From positions 124,001 through 188,000 of the forward strand of contig CALSNT010000006.1 of the NCBI GenBank assembly GCA_943787785.1: 64,000 bases of DNA. The letters run 5' to 3'. Source of the stretch: an uncultured Paracoccaceae bacterium. GTDB taxonomy: Bacteria > Pseudomonadota > Alphaproteobacteria > Rhodobacterales > Rhodobacteraceae. The notes beneath the pieces are model-generated. The model saw only the letters and a list, made by a program, of their open reading frames with translations, was not told the DNA's origin and ran no database searches. The translations under genes and the position numbers were made by a program. Below, one piece after another: positions 28,611 through 37,117 of this stretch (position 1 is its first letter; each line of letters starts with the position of its first letter).

Positions 28611-29649
28611 CGATCCAACCGCCCAGGTTTTCCGAAACGATCTGCGCCAGCGCGTCGATATGCGGGGCTGAATCGTTAAGGCAGGGAATGTAGGTGAAGT
28701 CTTTGCCGCCTGCGTGTTCGAAACTCTCCCGGATCTCCTCGTTGATTTCCTCCAGCGTTTCTATGCAGTCGGCCGAGAATGCCGGCGCTATGACGGCGAT
28801 ATTGGTCTTGCCTGCCTCGGCCAGTCGCGCAACCTCTTCAACGGTGTAGGGCTGCAACCATTCCTCGGGACCAAATTTCGATTGGAAGGTCGTGATGATC
28901 TGGTCGGCGTCCCAGCCCAACCGCTCTCGCAGTAGCCGCGTCGTCTTCTGGCACTGGCAATGATATGGGTCCCCTTGCATGAGGTACCTCTGCGGCATCC
29001 CGTGGTAGGAGGCGACAAGGACGTCCGGTTTGGTCTCCATCGCGCCCCAGGCGGTTTCGACGGATTTCGCCAGCGCGTCGATATAGGCGGGGTGTTCGAA
29101 ATAAGCTGCCACGGTGCGGGCCGGGGGTTGCCAGGTTTCAGCCATCAGAGCGCGGAAGAACTGGTCGTTTGCGGTGGCGGTCGTGGCACCGGCGTAATGC
29201 GGGTAGAGCGGGAAGAACAGGATCTTACGACACCCATCCTCTACCATGCGACGCACCACCGATGAGGTCGAGGGGTTGCCGTAGCGCATGCAGAATTCGA
29301 CTTGCACGCGCTCACCAAAATCCTGAGCCAGCCGGTCACGTAGAGCCTCGGTCTGCGCCTTGGTGATTGTCATCAACGGGCTTTCATCAGCGTCCGTGTT
29401 CCAAATCGATCGATAGGCGGCGCCCGACGTGAAGGGTCGCTTTGCAAGGATGACAGTCTGCAACAGCGGCTGCCATTTCCACGCTGGATAGTCGATGACG
29501 CGGCGGTCTGACAGGAACTCGTTCAAATAGCGGCGCATCGACCAATAATCGGTGCCGTCCGGCGTGCCGAGGTTGGCAACCAGAACGCCGATCTTCTCGG
29601 GCGCGATGGTCGGATGGTCGGCAGGGGCATGGTCAGGTCTGGTGGCCAT
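28597..29649 (-). CDS. hemH: Ferrochelatase
   Basis: Inserts Fe2+ into protoporphyrin IX, the last step of heme synthesis. It has 350 residues. The start ATG at 29649 is fixed by a strong AAGGAGGG six bases upstream; the open frame ten codons longer lacks such a site. Motifs: GVLVANLGTP, FMRYGNPS-like CMRYGNPSTS, YPHYAG, and the active-site SYHGMPQRY with its conserved His. The C-terminus with APAFSADCIETLEEI is standard. Single gene. Confidence 0.96.
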   Translation of the reverse strand: MATRPDHAPADHPTIAPEKIGVLVANLGTPDGTDYWSMRRYLNEFLSDRRVIDYPAWKWQPLLQTVILAKRPFTSGAAYRSIWNTDADESPLMTITKAQTEALRDRLAQDFGERVQVEFCMRYGNPSTSSVVRRMVEDGCRKILFFPLYPHYAGATTATANDQFFRALMAETWQPPARTVAAYFEHPAYIDALAKSVETAWGAMETKPDVLVASYHGMPQRYLMQGDPYHCQCQKTTRLLRERLGWDADQIITTFQSKFGPEEWLQPYTVEEVARLAEAGKTNIAVIAPAFSADCIETLEEINEEIRESFEHAGGKDFTYIPCLNDSAPHIDALAQIVSENLGGWIEKGR

Positions 29650-29700
29650 CGGGCCCTCCTTAATCGGGTGCAATGCCATCTAACGGGCTTGGTCGTTTGG

Positions 29701-30516
29701 TCAATCCTTGGCGAAAAATTCCTTTGCCCCAAGCGCATCGGCCAGCCTGGTTTGCGCGCTGCCGGGCCGTAGGGGCTTGGGCTGATCGGCAGAAGGTGCC
29801 CAGCCCGTCAGGGTGATGACCTCAAACGTCGCTGGAATTCGCCCGTTCTTGCCGCCTTGCGCGCCCGAATAGACACTGTTCAGCCTCGAAAACAGGTTGC
29901 GAGGTGGTGTTTTCCGGTTCCGCTCCGCCAGCGCGTTCGCCTCTCCCATGGCGCGCAGATCGTACATTAGGGCCGTTGCGTCAGCATAGCTGACCGTCGA
30001 AGTCGCGGAATCCGCCACAGGCAGGGCAAACCCGGCCCGTGCCAACAGCGCGCCGAGGTCGCGAATTTCACCCATCGGCAGAATACGGGGCGAGAGGCCT
30101 CCGGTGGTCGCGACCTCAGCCTCGGCCAGTGCTGCGCGAAGCTCGTGCAGGGTCTGCCCGCCAAAAAGCGCTCCAATAAACAGCCCGTCGGGCCGCAGTG
30201 CACGGCGACACTGCACAAGCTGACCCACCGGATCATCGGCCCAATGCAGGCAGAGAGCGTGGACAATCAGGTCCTGGCTGTTTGGCTCAAACTCCAGAAT
30301 GTCGCCGTCGGGAACAAGTGCAGCGCCGAACCCTGCCCAGACCTGCGGGAACGGAGAGATCACGGTCACGTCCGAAAACGCGCGCGAGACATCGGCCAGG
30401 CGATCCTCGACATCCTCGCGAACCGTCCGGTGGAAGAACAAAGCCTCATCCTGCGCCCGGTGACGGTGGTGGCCAAGCGCGAGCGGATCGGTCAGGGTTG
30501 GGCGTGGCGTCGACAT
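29701..30516 (-). CDS. Methyltransferase-like protein (NDUFAF5/BioC-related)
   Basis: A 271-residue protein resembling the NDUFAF5 group, which in mitochondria hydroxylates an arginine of complex I. Recognisable are the N-terminal RAQDEALFFHRTVREDVEDRL, the HALCLHWADDPVGQL segment, and ALRPDGLFIGALFGGQTLHELR, all typical of this group. The usual SAM-binding glycine motif (DxGxGxG) is not visible where it is expected, in the segment AFSDVTVISPFPQ. Start at ATG 30516 (MSTPRPTLTDPL). Divergent from comF by 30 bp. Confidence 0.7.
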   Translation of the reverse strand: MSTPRPTLTDPLALGHHRHRAQDEALFFHRTVREDVEDRLADVSRAFSDVTVISPFPQVWAGFGAALVPDGDILEFEPNSQDLIVHALCLHWADDPVGQLVQCRRALRPDGLFIGALFGGQTLHELRAALAEAEVATTGGLSPRILPMGEIRDLGALLARAGFALPVADSATSTVSYADATALMYDLRAMGEANALAERNRKTPPRNLFSRLNSVYSGAQGGKNGRIPATFEVITLTGWAPSADQPKPLRPGSAQTRLADALGAKEFFAKD

Positions 30517-30546
30517 GGGCGTCGATGTGGCGAAGGCTGTCCCGAA

Positions 30547-31260
30547 ATGCAAGGCGCACTGACCCTGCTCTATCCTCACCAATGCATCGCCTGTGCCGCG
30601 ATGGTAGAGCAGCGCGACGCGCTCTGCGGTGAATGCTGGGGGACGACGCGATTTGTCTCGGGCCTGATCTGCGACGCTTGCGGAGCGCCACTTCCGGGCG
30701 AAGAGGATGGCGACGTTTTATGCGATGATTGCATCGCATCCTCCCGACCCTGGGACAAGGGACGAGCCGCGCTGGTCTATGCCGACACCGGCCGCAAGTT
30801 GGTTCTGGCGCTAAAACATGGAGATCGCACGGAATTGGCCCGAGCTGGGGCGCAGTGGATGCGTCGGGCGGCGGGGGAAATACTTGCACCGGACACAGTC
30901 ATCGTGCCGATCCCGATCCATTGGATGCGACTGCTAAAACGGCGCTACAATCAGGCAGCCCTGTTGGCGCAACAGCTTGCCCGCATCAGCGGTTCCACTT
31001 GCCTGCCGGACGCGCGGAGCCGCACTCGGCAAACCAAGGTGCAGGACGGTATGAGCGTTCCGGCGCGCTTTTCGAACATGCAGGACGCCATTCGTCCGCA
31101 TCCGAAACGCGGCGGGCAACTTTCCGGGCGCAAGGTTGTGCTGGTCGACGACGTCATGACCTCGGGCGCAACACTGGCTGCGGCGACCGAGGCCTGCCGC
31201 GCCGCCAATGCCGTATCCGTGTCCATTCTGACTCTGGCGCGGGTGGCCAAGGATGCATAG
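30547..31260 (+). CDS. ComF family phosphoribosyltransferase-like protein
   Basis: A 237-residue ComF-family protein, linked in other bacteria to DNA uptake, though its exact role is unclear. The N-terminus carries cysteine pairs (CIAC, CGEC, CDAC, CDDC, residues 13-62) that should bind zinc. The C-terminal half is a type I phosphoribosyltransferase domain with VVLVDDVMTSGATL (about 197-210). Start ATG 30547. It heads a rightward run comF-grxC-nitrilase-marR. Confidence 0.9.
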   Translation: MQGALTLLYPHQCIACAAMVEQRDALCGECWGTTRFVSGLICDACGAPLPGEEDGDVLCDDCIASSRPWDKGRAALVYADTGRKLVLALKHGDRTELARAGAQWMRRAAGEILAPDTVIVPIPIHWMRLLKRRYNQAALLAQQLARISGSTCLPDARSRTRQTKVQDGMSVPARFSNMQDAIRPHPKRGGQLSGRKVVLVDDVMTSGATLAAATEACRAANAVSVSILTLARVAKDA

Positions 31261-31296
31261 GTTGTGCCGGACCGAGTAAACTAGGACCCCGCCTCG

Positions 31297-31554
31297 ATGG
31301 CCACGATTGAAATCTACACGACCCCGTTCTGCGGCTATTGCCACGCGGCCAAGCGACTGTTGCAGGCCAAGGGCCAGAGTTTCGCCGAGACGGATGTCTC
31401 AGCCGCGCCTGACAAGCGGGCCGAGATGATGCAGCGCGCCAACGGGCGGCGTACAGTGCCGCAGATTTTCATCAACGGCACCCACATGGGCGGGTTCGAC
31501 GACATTAACGCACTGGACCGGGCCGGGAAGTTGGACCCGTTGTTGGCAGCCTGA
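31297..31554 (+). CDS. grxC: Glutaredoxin 3
   Basis: Small thiol oxidoreductase using glutathione. It has 85 residues, a typical GrxC length. The dithiol active site is CGYC in IYTTPFCGYCHAAKRLL, and the GSH-binding segments RTVPQIFINGTHMGGFDD are complete. The TGA stop overlaps the next ATG by one base (TGATG), showing a translationally coupled pair with the nitrilase-family gene. Confidence 0.95.
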   Translation: MATIEIYTTPFCGYCHAAKRLLQAKGQSFAETDVSAAPDKRAEMMQRANGRRTVPQIFINGTHMGGFDDINALDRAGKLDPLLAA

Positions 31555-32381
31555 TGCAGGCCGCGCTGGTCCAGCTGAATTCCAGCGACGATCCGGCACG
31601 CAATCTGCCGGTTACACTTGGATTGCTGGAACAGGCCGCTGATCGCGGGGCTGAATTGATTGTCACGCCGGAGGTGACGAACTGCGTATCCCTCAGCCGA
31701 TCGCATCAGGCGGACGTGCTTCAGGTCGAAGCCGATGATATCACGCTGGCCGCCTGCCGTGCCTTTGCGAAAGACCGGGGTGTGTGGCTTCTACTCGGGT
31801 CTTTGGCGCTGACGGGCGGTGCCGACGGGCGCTTCGTCAATCGCGCGTTCCTGATAACAGGCGACGGTGCGGTCGCCGCGCGCTATGATAAGATTCATAT
31901 GTTCGATGTTGCCGTCACCCCGACCGAGACCTTCCGCGAATCCGACGGCTACGCGCCGGGGGATCGTGCGGTTCTGGCCGATACGCCCTGGGGTAAGCTG
32001 GGGATGACGATCTGTTATGACCTGCGCTTTCCGGGTCTGTCTCGTGATCTCGCCAAAGCCGGTGCCGGGATGCTTGCGTACCCCTCGGCCTTTTCCCCAG
32101 TAACCGGAGCAGCTCATTGGGACGTATTGCTGCGTGCCCGTGCAATTGAAACCGGGTGTTTCGTGCTGGCCCCGGCGCAATGTGGCACCCATGCTGCGAC
32201 AAAGGGGAAGCCGCGCCAGACTTACGGCCATTCGTTGGCTGTCGACCCCTGGGGAGCGGTTTTGGCCGATGGCGGGGTTGAGCCCGGTATCACCATGGTG
32301 GCCCTCGACATGGCCGCTGTCCAAAGCACTCGCGGGCGCATCCCCTCGTTGACCCATGACCGCCCCTATGGTGCCCCATGA
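31554..32381 (+). CDS. Carbon-nitrogen hydrolase (nitrilase superfamily)
   Basis: An amidase-type hydrolase of 275 residues, probably of the omega-amidase/NitA-like (Nit1/Nit2) kind. The catalytic triad is visible: Glu in TPEVTN, Lys in YDKIHMFDV, Cys in MTICYDLRFP. The Nit-type motif AFSPVTGAAHWDVLLRARAIE is also present, which favours a deaminated glutathione/omega-amidase role over a true nitrilase. It sits between grxC and a marR gene, overlapping both. Confidence 0.88.
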   Translation: MQAALVQLNSSDDPARNLPVTLGLLEQAADRGAELIVTPEVTNCVSLSRSHQADVLQVEADDITLAACRAFAKDRGVWLLLGSLALTGGADGRFVNRAFLITGDGAVAARYDKIHMFDVAVTPTETFRESDGYAPGDRAVLADTPWGKLGMTICYDLRFPGLSRDLAKAGAGMLAYPSAFSPVTGAAHWDVLLRARAIETGCFVLAPAQCGTHAATKGKPRQTYGHSLAVDPWGAVLADGGVEPGITMVALDMAAVQSTRGRIPSLTHDRPYGAP

Positions 32382-32821
32382 GCGATGCCGACGACACCCT
32401 CGCCGTTGCTCTGTTCAGCGAGATTCTGATGACCGAGCAACTCGCACGTACCCGGATCAGCCGCGCGCTGCCCAAGGGTATGGAGCTTAGCCAGTTCTCG
32501 ACCCTGAATCACCTTTCGCACGCAGGCGAAGAACGCACACCTGCCCAACTCGCTCGTGCGTTTCACGTCACCAAAGGTGCGATGACCAACACGCTGACCA
32601 AACTGGAACGCGCAGGTTATGTTCACATTCGCCCTGATTGGAATGATGCACGCAAAAAGCGGGTCGCCATCAGCCCCGCGGGCCGCTCCGCGCGGGATGC
32701 CGCCATCGCCGCTGTGGTGCCGCTGATCCGGGATGTGGCTGAACGGGTTGGTATGGACCGCGTCCGCACCGCTCTGCCGATCCTACGCGAACTGCGAGAA
32801 GACCTCGACAAAAACGACTGA
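32378..32821 (+). CDS. MarR family transcriptional regulator
   Basis: A 147-residue winged-helix regulator. The wHTH is visible in ERTPAQLARAFHVTKGAMTNTLTKLERAGYVHI, followed by the wing DWNDARKKRVAISPAGR. It overlaps the hydrolase gene by ATGA, so it is co-transcribed with comF-grxC or with the hydrolase. No operator palindrome was recognised. Target genes and ligand are unknown. Confidence 0.88.
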   Translation: MSDADDTLAVALFSEILMTEQLARTRISRALPKGMELSQFSTLNHLSHAGEERTPAQLARAFHVTKGAMTNTLTKLERAGYVHIRPDWNDARKKRVAISPAGRSARDAAIAAVVPLIRDVAERVGMDRVRTALPILRELREDLDKND

Positions 32822-32944
32822 CCCTGTGGATCATCAGCCTGAAAATACCTCGGGGGTTGTCCAGCGAGGCGCTATCGGTTCGATCCGATGGACGACTGGC
32901 TGGCCCTCAGCCATCGCGCGCGGCCACGGACCGAGGCTGCGCCC

Positions 32945-33682
32945 TCAATGCGAGCGCAGGCTGGCAGTGACGTAGTTGACCGAAAGGTCCCGATCCGACA
33001 TCCGCCAGGACCAACTGACCGGGTTGAACACAAAGCCGCGTTTATCGACCGGCTCCAATCCGGCGCGGGACAGCAAATCGTAAAGTTCGTCGGGCGTGAT
33101 GAACTTCGACCAGTCGTGGGTGCCTTTGGGCAGCCAGCGCATCACCCACTCCGCCCCCAGGATCGCCACCGCGAAACTCTTGGCGTTGCGGTTGATGGTC
33201 GAGCAGATCATCAGGCCGCCTGGTTTCAGCAGATCGTGGCAGGCGGTCAGGTAAGCCAGCGGGTCGGCAACGTGTTCGACCACCTCCATGTTCAGCACAG
33301 CGTCGAACTGTTCGCCCGCCCCGGCCACCGCCTCGGCGGTGGTGTGACGATAGTCTATGGTCAGGTCGGATTGTTCTGCGTGGATCCGGGCGACCGGGAT
33401 GTTGCGCTCGGCGGCATCGGCGCCGACAACGTCTGCCCCCAGCCGCGCCATGGGTTCGCTCAGCAATCCGCCACCGCACCCAATGTCGAGGATTCGCAGG
33501 CCAGCGAATGGGCGGTCAGTCGTCAGGTCGCGGTCAAACTCAGCGGCGATCTGGCTTGTGATGTAATCCAGCCGCACCGGGTTCATCATGTGCAGGGGCT
33601 TGAATTTTCCCTCAACGTCCCACCACTCGGCGGCCATAGCCTCAAATTTGGCGACTTCGGCGTCATCGACCGTGCTCTGCAT
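32945..33682 (-). CDS. ubiG: Ubiquinone biosynthesis O-methyltransferase UbiG
   Basis: Performs both O-methylations in ubiquinone synthesis. It has 245 residues from ATG 33682. The hallmark [19 protein letters not shown] opens the protein, the SAM loop is [22 protein letters not shown], and [10 protein letters not shown] and [14 protein letters not shown] follow, all typical of UbiG. Divergent from pip by 69 bp. Ubiquinone as quinone fits a Rhodobacterales host. Confidence 0.96.
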   Translation of the reverse strand: MQSTVDDAEVAKFEAMAAEWWDVEGKFKPLHMMNPVRLDYITSQIAAEFDRDLTTDRPFAGLRILDIGCGGGLLSEPMARLGADVVGADAAERNIPVARIHAEQSDLTIDYRHTTAEAVAGAGEQFDAVLNMEVVEHVADPLAYLTACHDLLKPGGLMICSTINRNAKSFAVAILGAEWVMRWLPKGTHDWSKFITPDELYDLLSRAGLEPVDKRGFVFNPVSWSWRMSDRDLSVNYVTASLRSH

Positions 33683-33751
33683 CTGCGCCTCCGGAAAAAA
33701 TATCTCTGTAACCCCCGTGCCTGTCGGGACCGATGGGTTATATAGGCCCTT

Positions 33752-34720
33752 ATGGACAAATCGACACAATCGCACACTGCGGCACAACACCTCTATCCGC
33801 ATCTGGAGCCATTCGCGCATCAGATGCTGGATGTGGGCGATGGCCACAAAGTTTATGTCGAGCAATGTGGCAATCCCGAAGGCCGCGCGGTGGTCATACT
33901 GCACGGCGGCCCCGGCGGCGGTTGCAGTCCGGCGATGCGGCGATACTTCAACCCTGAGAAATGGCGCGTTGTGCTTTTCGACCAGCGAGGCTGCGGGCGC
34001 TCGCGGCCCCATGCCTCGGTCGAAGCCAATACAACCTGGCATCTTATTCAGGATATCGAGTTTATCCGTCAGACACTCGGCATCGACACCTGGGCCTTGT
34101 TCGGCGGCAGTTGGGGGGCGACGCTGTCGCTGCTTTATGCACAACGTCATGCCAAGCGGGTGACAAACCTGATCCTGCGTGGCGTTTTCCTGATGACGAA
34201 ATCCGAATTGGATTGGTTTTACGGAGGCGGTGCCGGACAGTTCTGGCCGGATCTCTGGGCGCAATTCACCGATCTGGTTCCTGCTGGCGAACAGGACAAT
34301 CTGATTGCGGCTTATTCCAGACGGCTATTCTCGGGCGATCACGCCACGGAGGTCCGCTTTGCGCGGATGTGGGCGAAGTGGGAGAACACACTTGCGTCCA
34401 TGGCCAATAGCGGGCCCGGTGGCGACAGCCCGGCGGAATATGCCCGCGCGTTTGCGCGGCTCGAAAACCACTATTTCGTCAATCGGGGCTTTTTGCCCGA
34501 GGATGACCACATCCTTCGGAACATGGACAAGATCGCACATATTCCGGGCGTCATCGTTCAGGGGCGCTATGATATGATCTGTCCGCCGGTGTCTGCAAAG
34601 AGTCTGCATAGTTTATGGCCGGGGTCGGCGCTGACCATCGTGCCACGCGCTGGCCACGCCCTGTCAGAACCCGGTATCAGCGCGGAATTGGTGCGCTCCA
34701 CCGACGCATTGGTTGAATAG
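33752..34720 (+). CDS. pip: Prolyl iminopeptidase
   Basis: Releases N-terminal proline from peptides. It has 322 residues, alpha/beta-hydrolase fold. The oxyanion-hole motif [16 protein letters not shown] and the nucleophile elbow GGSWG (with Ser) are diagnostic for the proline iminopeptidase family; the late GRYDMICP Asp and AGHAL His complete the triad. A TATATA at 33739-33744 ends eight bases before the ATG, suggesting a nearly leaderless mRNA. Confidence 0.93.
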   Translation: MDKSTQSHTAAQHLYPHLEPFAHQMLDVGDGHKVYVEQCGNPEGRAVVILHGGPGGGCSPAMRRYFNPEKWRVVLFDQRGCGRSRPHASVEANTTWHLIQDIEFIRQTLGIDTWALFGGSWGATLSLLYAQRHAKRVTNLILRGVFLMTKSELDWFYGGGAGQFWPDLWAQFTDLVPAGEQDNLIAAYSRRLFSGDHATEVRFARMWAKWENTLASMANSGPGGDSPAEYARAFARLENHYFVNRGFLPEDDHILRNMDKIAHIPGVIVQGRYDMICPPVSAKSLHSLWPGSALTIVPRAGHALSEPGISAELVRSTDALVE

Positions 34721-34796
34721 CGTCAGGTAATCCCGCTCGGCCCTTTACTTGTGGTGAAGTGACGCTAACCTGCCCTGTAATGGGGATCGTACTGAC

Positions 34797-35795
34797 ATGA
34801 AATCTGTCGGAGGCATTATTCTACAGCGCTTGGCGCTGGGCCTGCTGACACTCTTCGTTGTCTCCATTGTGATATTCGTGGCCGTGAACCTGCTGCCCGG
34901 CGATTTTGCCGAGGCGATCCTGGGACAGGGTGCGACACCGGAAGCTGTCGCGTCGATCCGGAGAGACCTGGGCCTCGATCAATCGCCGATTACGCGCTAC
35001 TTCCAATGGCTGGGTGGGGCCGTCACCGGCGATCTGGGCAACAGCTTTGCGCAAGCGAATTTCGCATCATTTGCTGGAACGGAAACGGGGTCCGGGCTGG
35101 GTTCTGTTGCCACTCAGATCGCGCCGCGGTTCGCGAATACCATGTTCCTTGCGATGGTTACGGCAGCGATCGCCGTGCCGATCTCCCTGATCCTCGGGGT
35201 CTTGGCGGCGCTGTACAGAAATTCGGCATTCGACCGGGCAACGAACATTTTTACGCTCAGCTCGATCTCTAGCCCAGAGTTCTTTCTCGCCTATATCCTG
35301 ATCCTGTTTCTGGCAGTGCTGAATCCGATCCTGCCATCGCTTTCAAACATCTTTGACGGGATGAGTTTTTCCGAACGACTGGAGCGCACTGTCCTGCCCG
35401 CCCTGACCCTGACGCTGATCGTCATGGCGCATATGATGCGGATGACGCGGGCGGCGATTATCAACCTGCTGGCCAGCCCTTACATCGAAATGGCGCGCCT
35501 GAAGGGCATTGGTCCGATGCGGGTCATCGTGCGCCATGCGCTGCCGAACGCGCTGGCACCGATTATCAATGTTGTGGCGCTGAACCTGGCTTACCTGATC
35601 ACCGGCGTGGTCGTGGTCGAGGTGGTGTTTGTCTATCCTGGAATTGGCCAGCTGTTTGTCGACTCGGTGAAAATTCGTGACATCCCGGTGGTGCAGGCCT
35701 GCTGCCTGATCTTCGCTGCCGCATATATCCTGCTGAACCTGACGGCGGACATTCTGTCGATCCTGTCAAACCCGCGTCTGAGGCATCCGAAATGA
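34797..35795 (+). CDS. Peptide/nickel-type ABC transporter permease, DppB-like
   Basis: Inner-membrane subunit of an oligopeptide-family importer. It has 332 residues with about six membrane segments. The N-terminus ILQRLALGLLTLFVVSIVIF and the EAA-like loop ASPYIEMARLKGIGPMRVIVRHALPNAL are standard for DppB/OppB. First gene of a four-gene operon; the ATG is preceded by a GGGGAT stretch. It overlaps the next permease gene by ATGA. Confidence 0.92.
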   Translation: MKSVGGIILQRLALGLLTLFVVSIVIFVAVNLLPGDFAEAILGQGATPEAVASIRRDLGLDQSPITRYFQWLGGAVTGDLGNSFAQANFASFAGTETGSGLGSVATQIAPRFANTMFLAMVTAAIAVPISLILGVLAALYRNSAFDRATNIFTLSSISSPEFFLAYILILFLAVLNPILPSLSNIFDGMSFSERLERTVLPALTLTLIVMAHMMRMTRAAIINLLASPYIEMARLKGIGPMRVIVRHALPNALAPIINVVALNLAYLITGVVVVEVVFVYPGIGQLFVDSVKIRDIPVVQACCLIFAAAYILLNLTADILSILSNPRLRHPK

Positions 35796-37117
35796 CGACC
35801 TGGCAGTTCCTTCTTTTAGCGCTTGTCGCCATTGCCGCGTTGGGGTGGGTGTTCCGCGCTGTCGGTCAGAGTGTCACCGGCAACGCGCCATTTTATCGCG
35901 ACATGCCGTATGGCGTCGCCTTCGGCTATGTGCTGGCAGTGGCGGCGATACTGGGCAGTGTGTGGTTATATCTGCAGGAGGGCGCAGTGTTCTTCCGTTG
36001 GGCCGTTCAGGGGCTGATCGGTTTCTCGGTCGCCGCCTATCTGTTCCGCCTGTTAGGCCAATCGGTTGGCCCCGAAGCTATGCGCAAGCTGTTCCGCCAG
36101 ATGCCGTTGACGGCGTCATTCGGAATACTCGTCATCATCATTTATGCCATCCTGTCGATATTTGCCGGGCCAATCTCTCCGTTATTTATTGCCGGGCTGG
36201 GCATTGCGGCGGTTGTTCTGGTGGAGATCTCGCGCCGCTCCAGTACGACCGAGGGGCATCAGGTTGTGGTCATGATTGCGCTGCTGACCATGGCGCTGTT
36301 CATCATTATGTTTTTTGTCGGACCTCTGGCACCGCATGGGCAGGAAGAGGTCTTCCCCCGTGCCAATATCGTTCCCGGAGGTGATGTGGCGCTTGGCGGC
36401 GACCCGGAGTTTCCGTTGGGCACCGATCAGATTGGGCGCGATATCCTGTCTCGCCTGATCTACGGCGCGCAAAACACGGTTGGCATCGCATTCGCGACGA
36501 CCTGCCTGGCTTTCTTTCTGGGCGGCACCTTCGGGTTCCTGGCGGCGACGCTGGGCGGCTGGCTGGACCAGATCCTCAGCCGCTCCGTTGATGTGCTGAT
36601 GGCAATTCCAGCGTTGATCTTTGCGCTGTTGTTGATGACCATCGCCAGCGTCTGGGCCCCTCGTCTTGGCATCCCGCTCACCTTCTTCATGGTGATCATC
36701 ATCGCGGTGATCGACTCGACCCGCGTGTTTCGTCTGGCGCGTGCGGTTGGAACGCAGATTGTGGTGATGGACTATATCGAAGCGGCCAAGCTGCGCGGTG
36801 AGGGGCTGCCGTACCTGATCTTCCGCGAGATCCTGCCCAACGCCACAGCGCCGCTGCTGGCCGAGTTTGGCCTGCGGTTCTGCTTCGTGTTCCTGACCAT
36901 CGCCTCACTATCGTTCCTGGGTCTGGGCATCCAGCCGCCGTTGGCGGACTGGGGCACGATGGTGAAAGACCTGAGCCAATTCATCAACTTCGCTCAGTTC
37001 GCGCCCAACATTGCTGCCGCGCCATTGCTTGCTGCCGGGGCCATCGCGTTGCTGACCGTTGCGGTCAACTTCGTTGTCGACTGGATGCTGCACCGCACGT
37101 CGGGGCTGAAAGAATGA
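35792..37117 (+). CDS. Peptide/nickel-type ABC transporter permease, DppC-like, with duplicated N-terminal extension
   Basis: Second permease subunit, 441 residues, against about 280-310 usual for DppC. The C-terminal part (from about 155) is canonical: a helix with FFVGPLAPHGQEEVFP, then FPLGTDQIGRDILSRLIYGAQ, and the loop YIEAAKLRGEGLPYLIFREILPNA. The first 150 residues are extra and hydrophobic and contain two related copies: FRAVGQSV...FYRDMPYGVAFGY (21-46) and FRLLGQSV...FRQMPLTASFGI (85-112). It overlaps the ATPase gene by ATGA. Confidence 0.9.
   Translation: MTTWQFLLLALVAIAALGWVFRAVGQSVTGNAPFYRDMPYGVAFGYVLAVAAILGSVWLYLQEGAVFFRWAVQGLIGFSVAAYLFRLLGQSVGPEAMRKLFRQMPLTASFGILVIIIYAILSIFAGPISPLFIAGLGIAAVVLVEISRRSSTTEGHQVVVMIALLTMALFIIMFFVGPLAPHGQEEVFPRANIVPGGDVALGGDPEFPLGTDQIGRDILSRLIYGAQNTVGIAFATTCLAFFLGGTFGFLAATLGGWLDQILSRSVDVLMAIPALIFALLLMTIASVWAPRLGIPLTFFMVIIIAVIDSTRVFRLARAVGTQIVVMDYIEAAKLRGEGLPYLIFREILPNATAPLLAEFGLRFCFVFLTIASLSFLGLGIQPPLADWGTMVKDLSQFINFAQFAPNIAAAPLLAAGAIALLTVAVNFVVDWMLHRTSGLKE

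Noticed and set aside
32888-33745. A 285-codon open frame antisense to ubiG
   Set aside because: It is a shadow of ubiG, whose motifs and start are clear.
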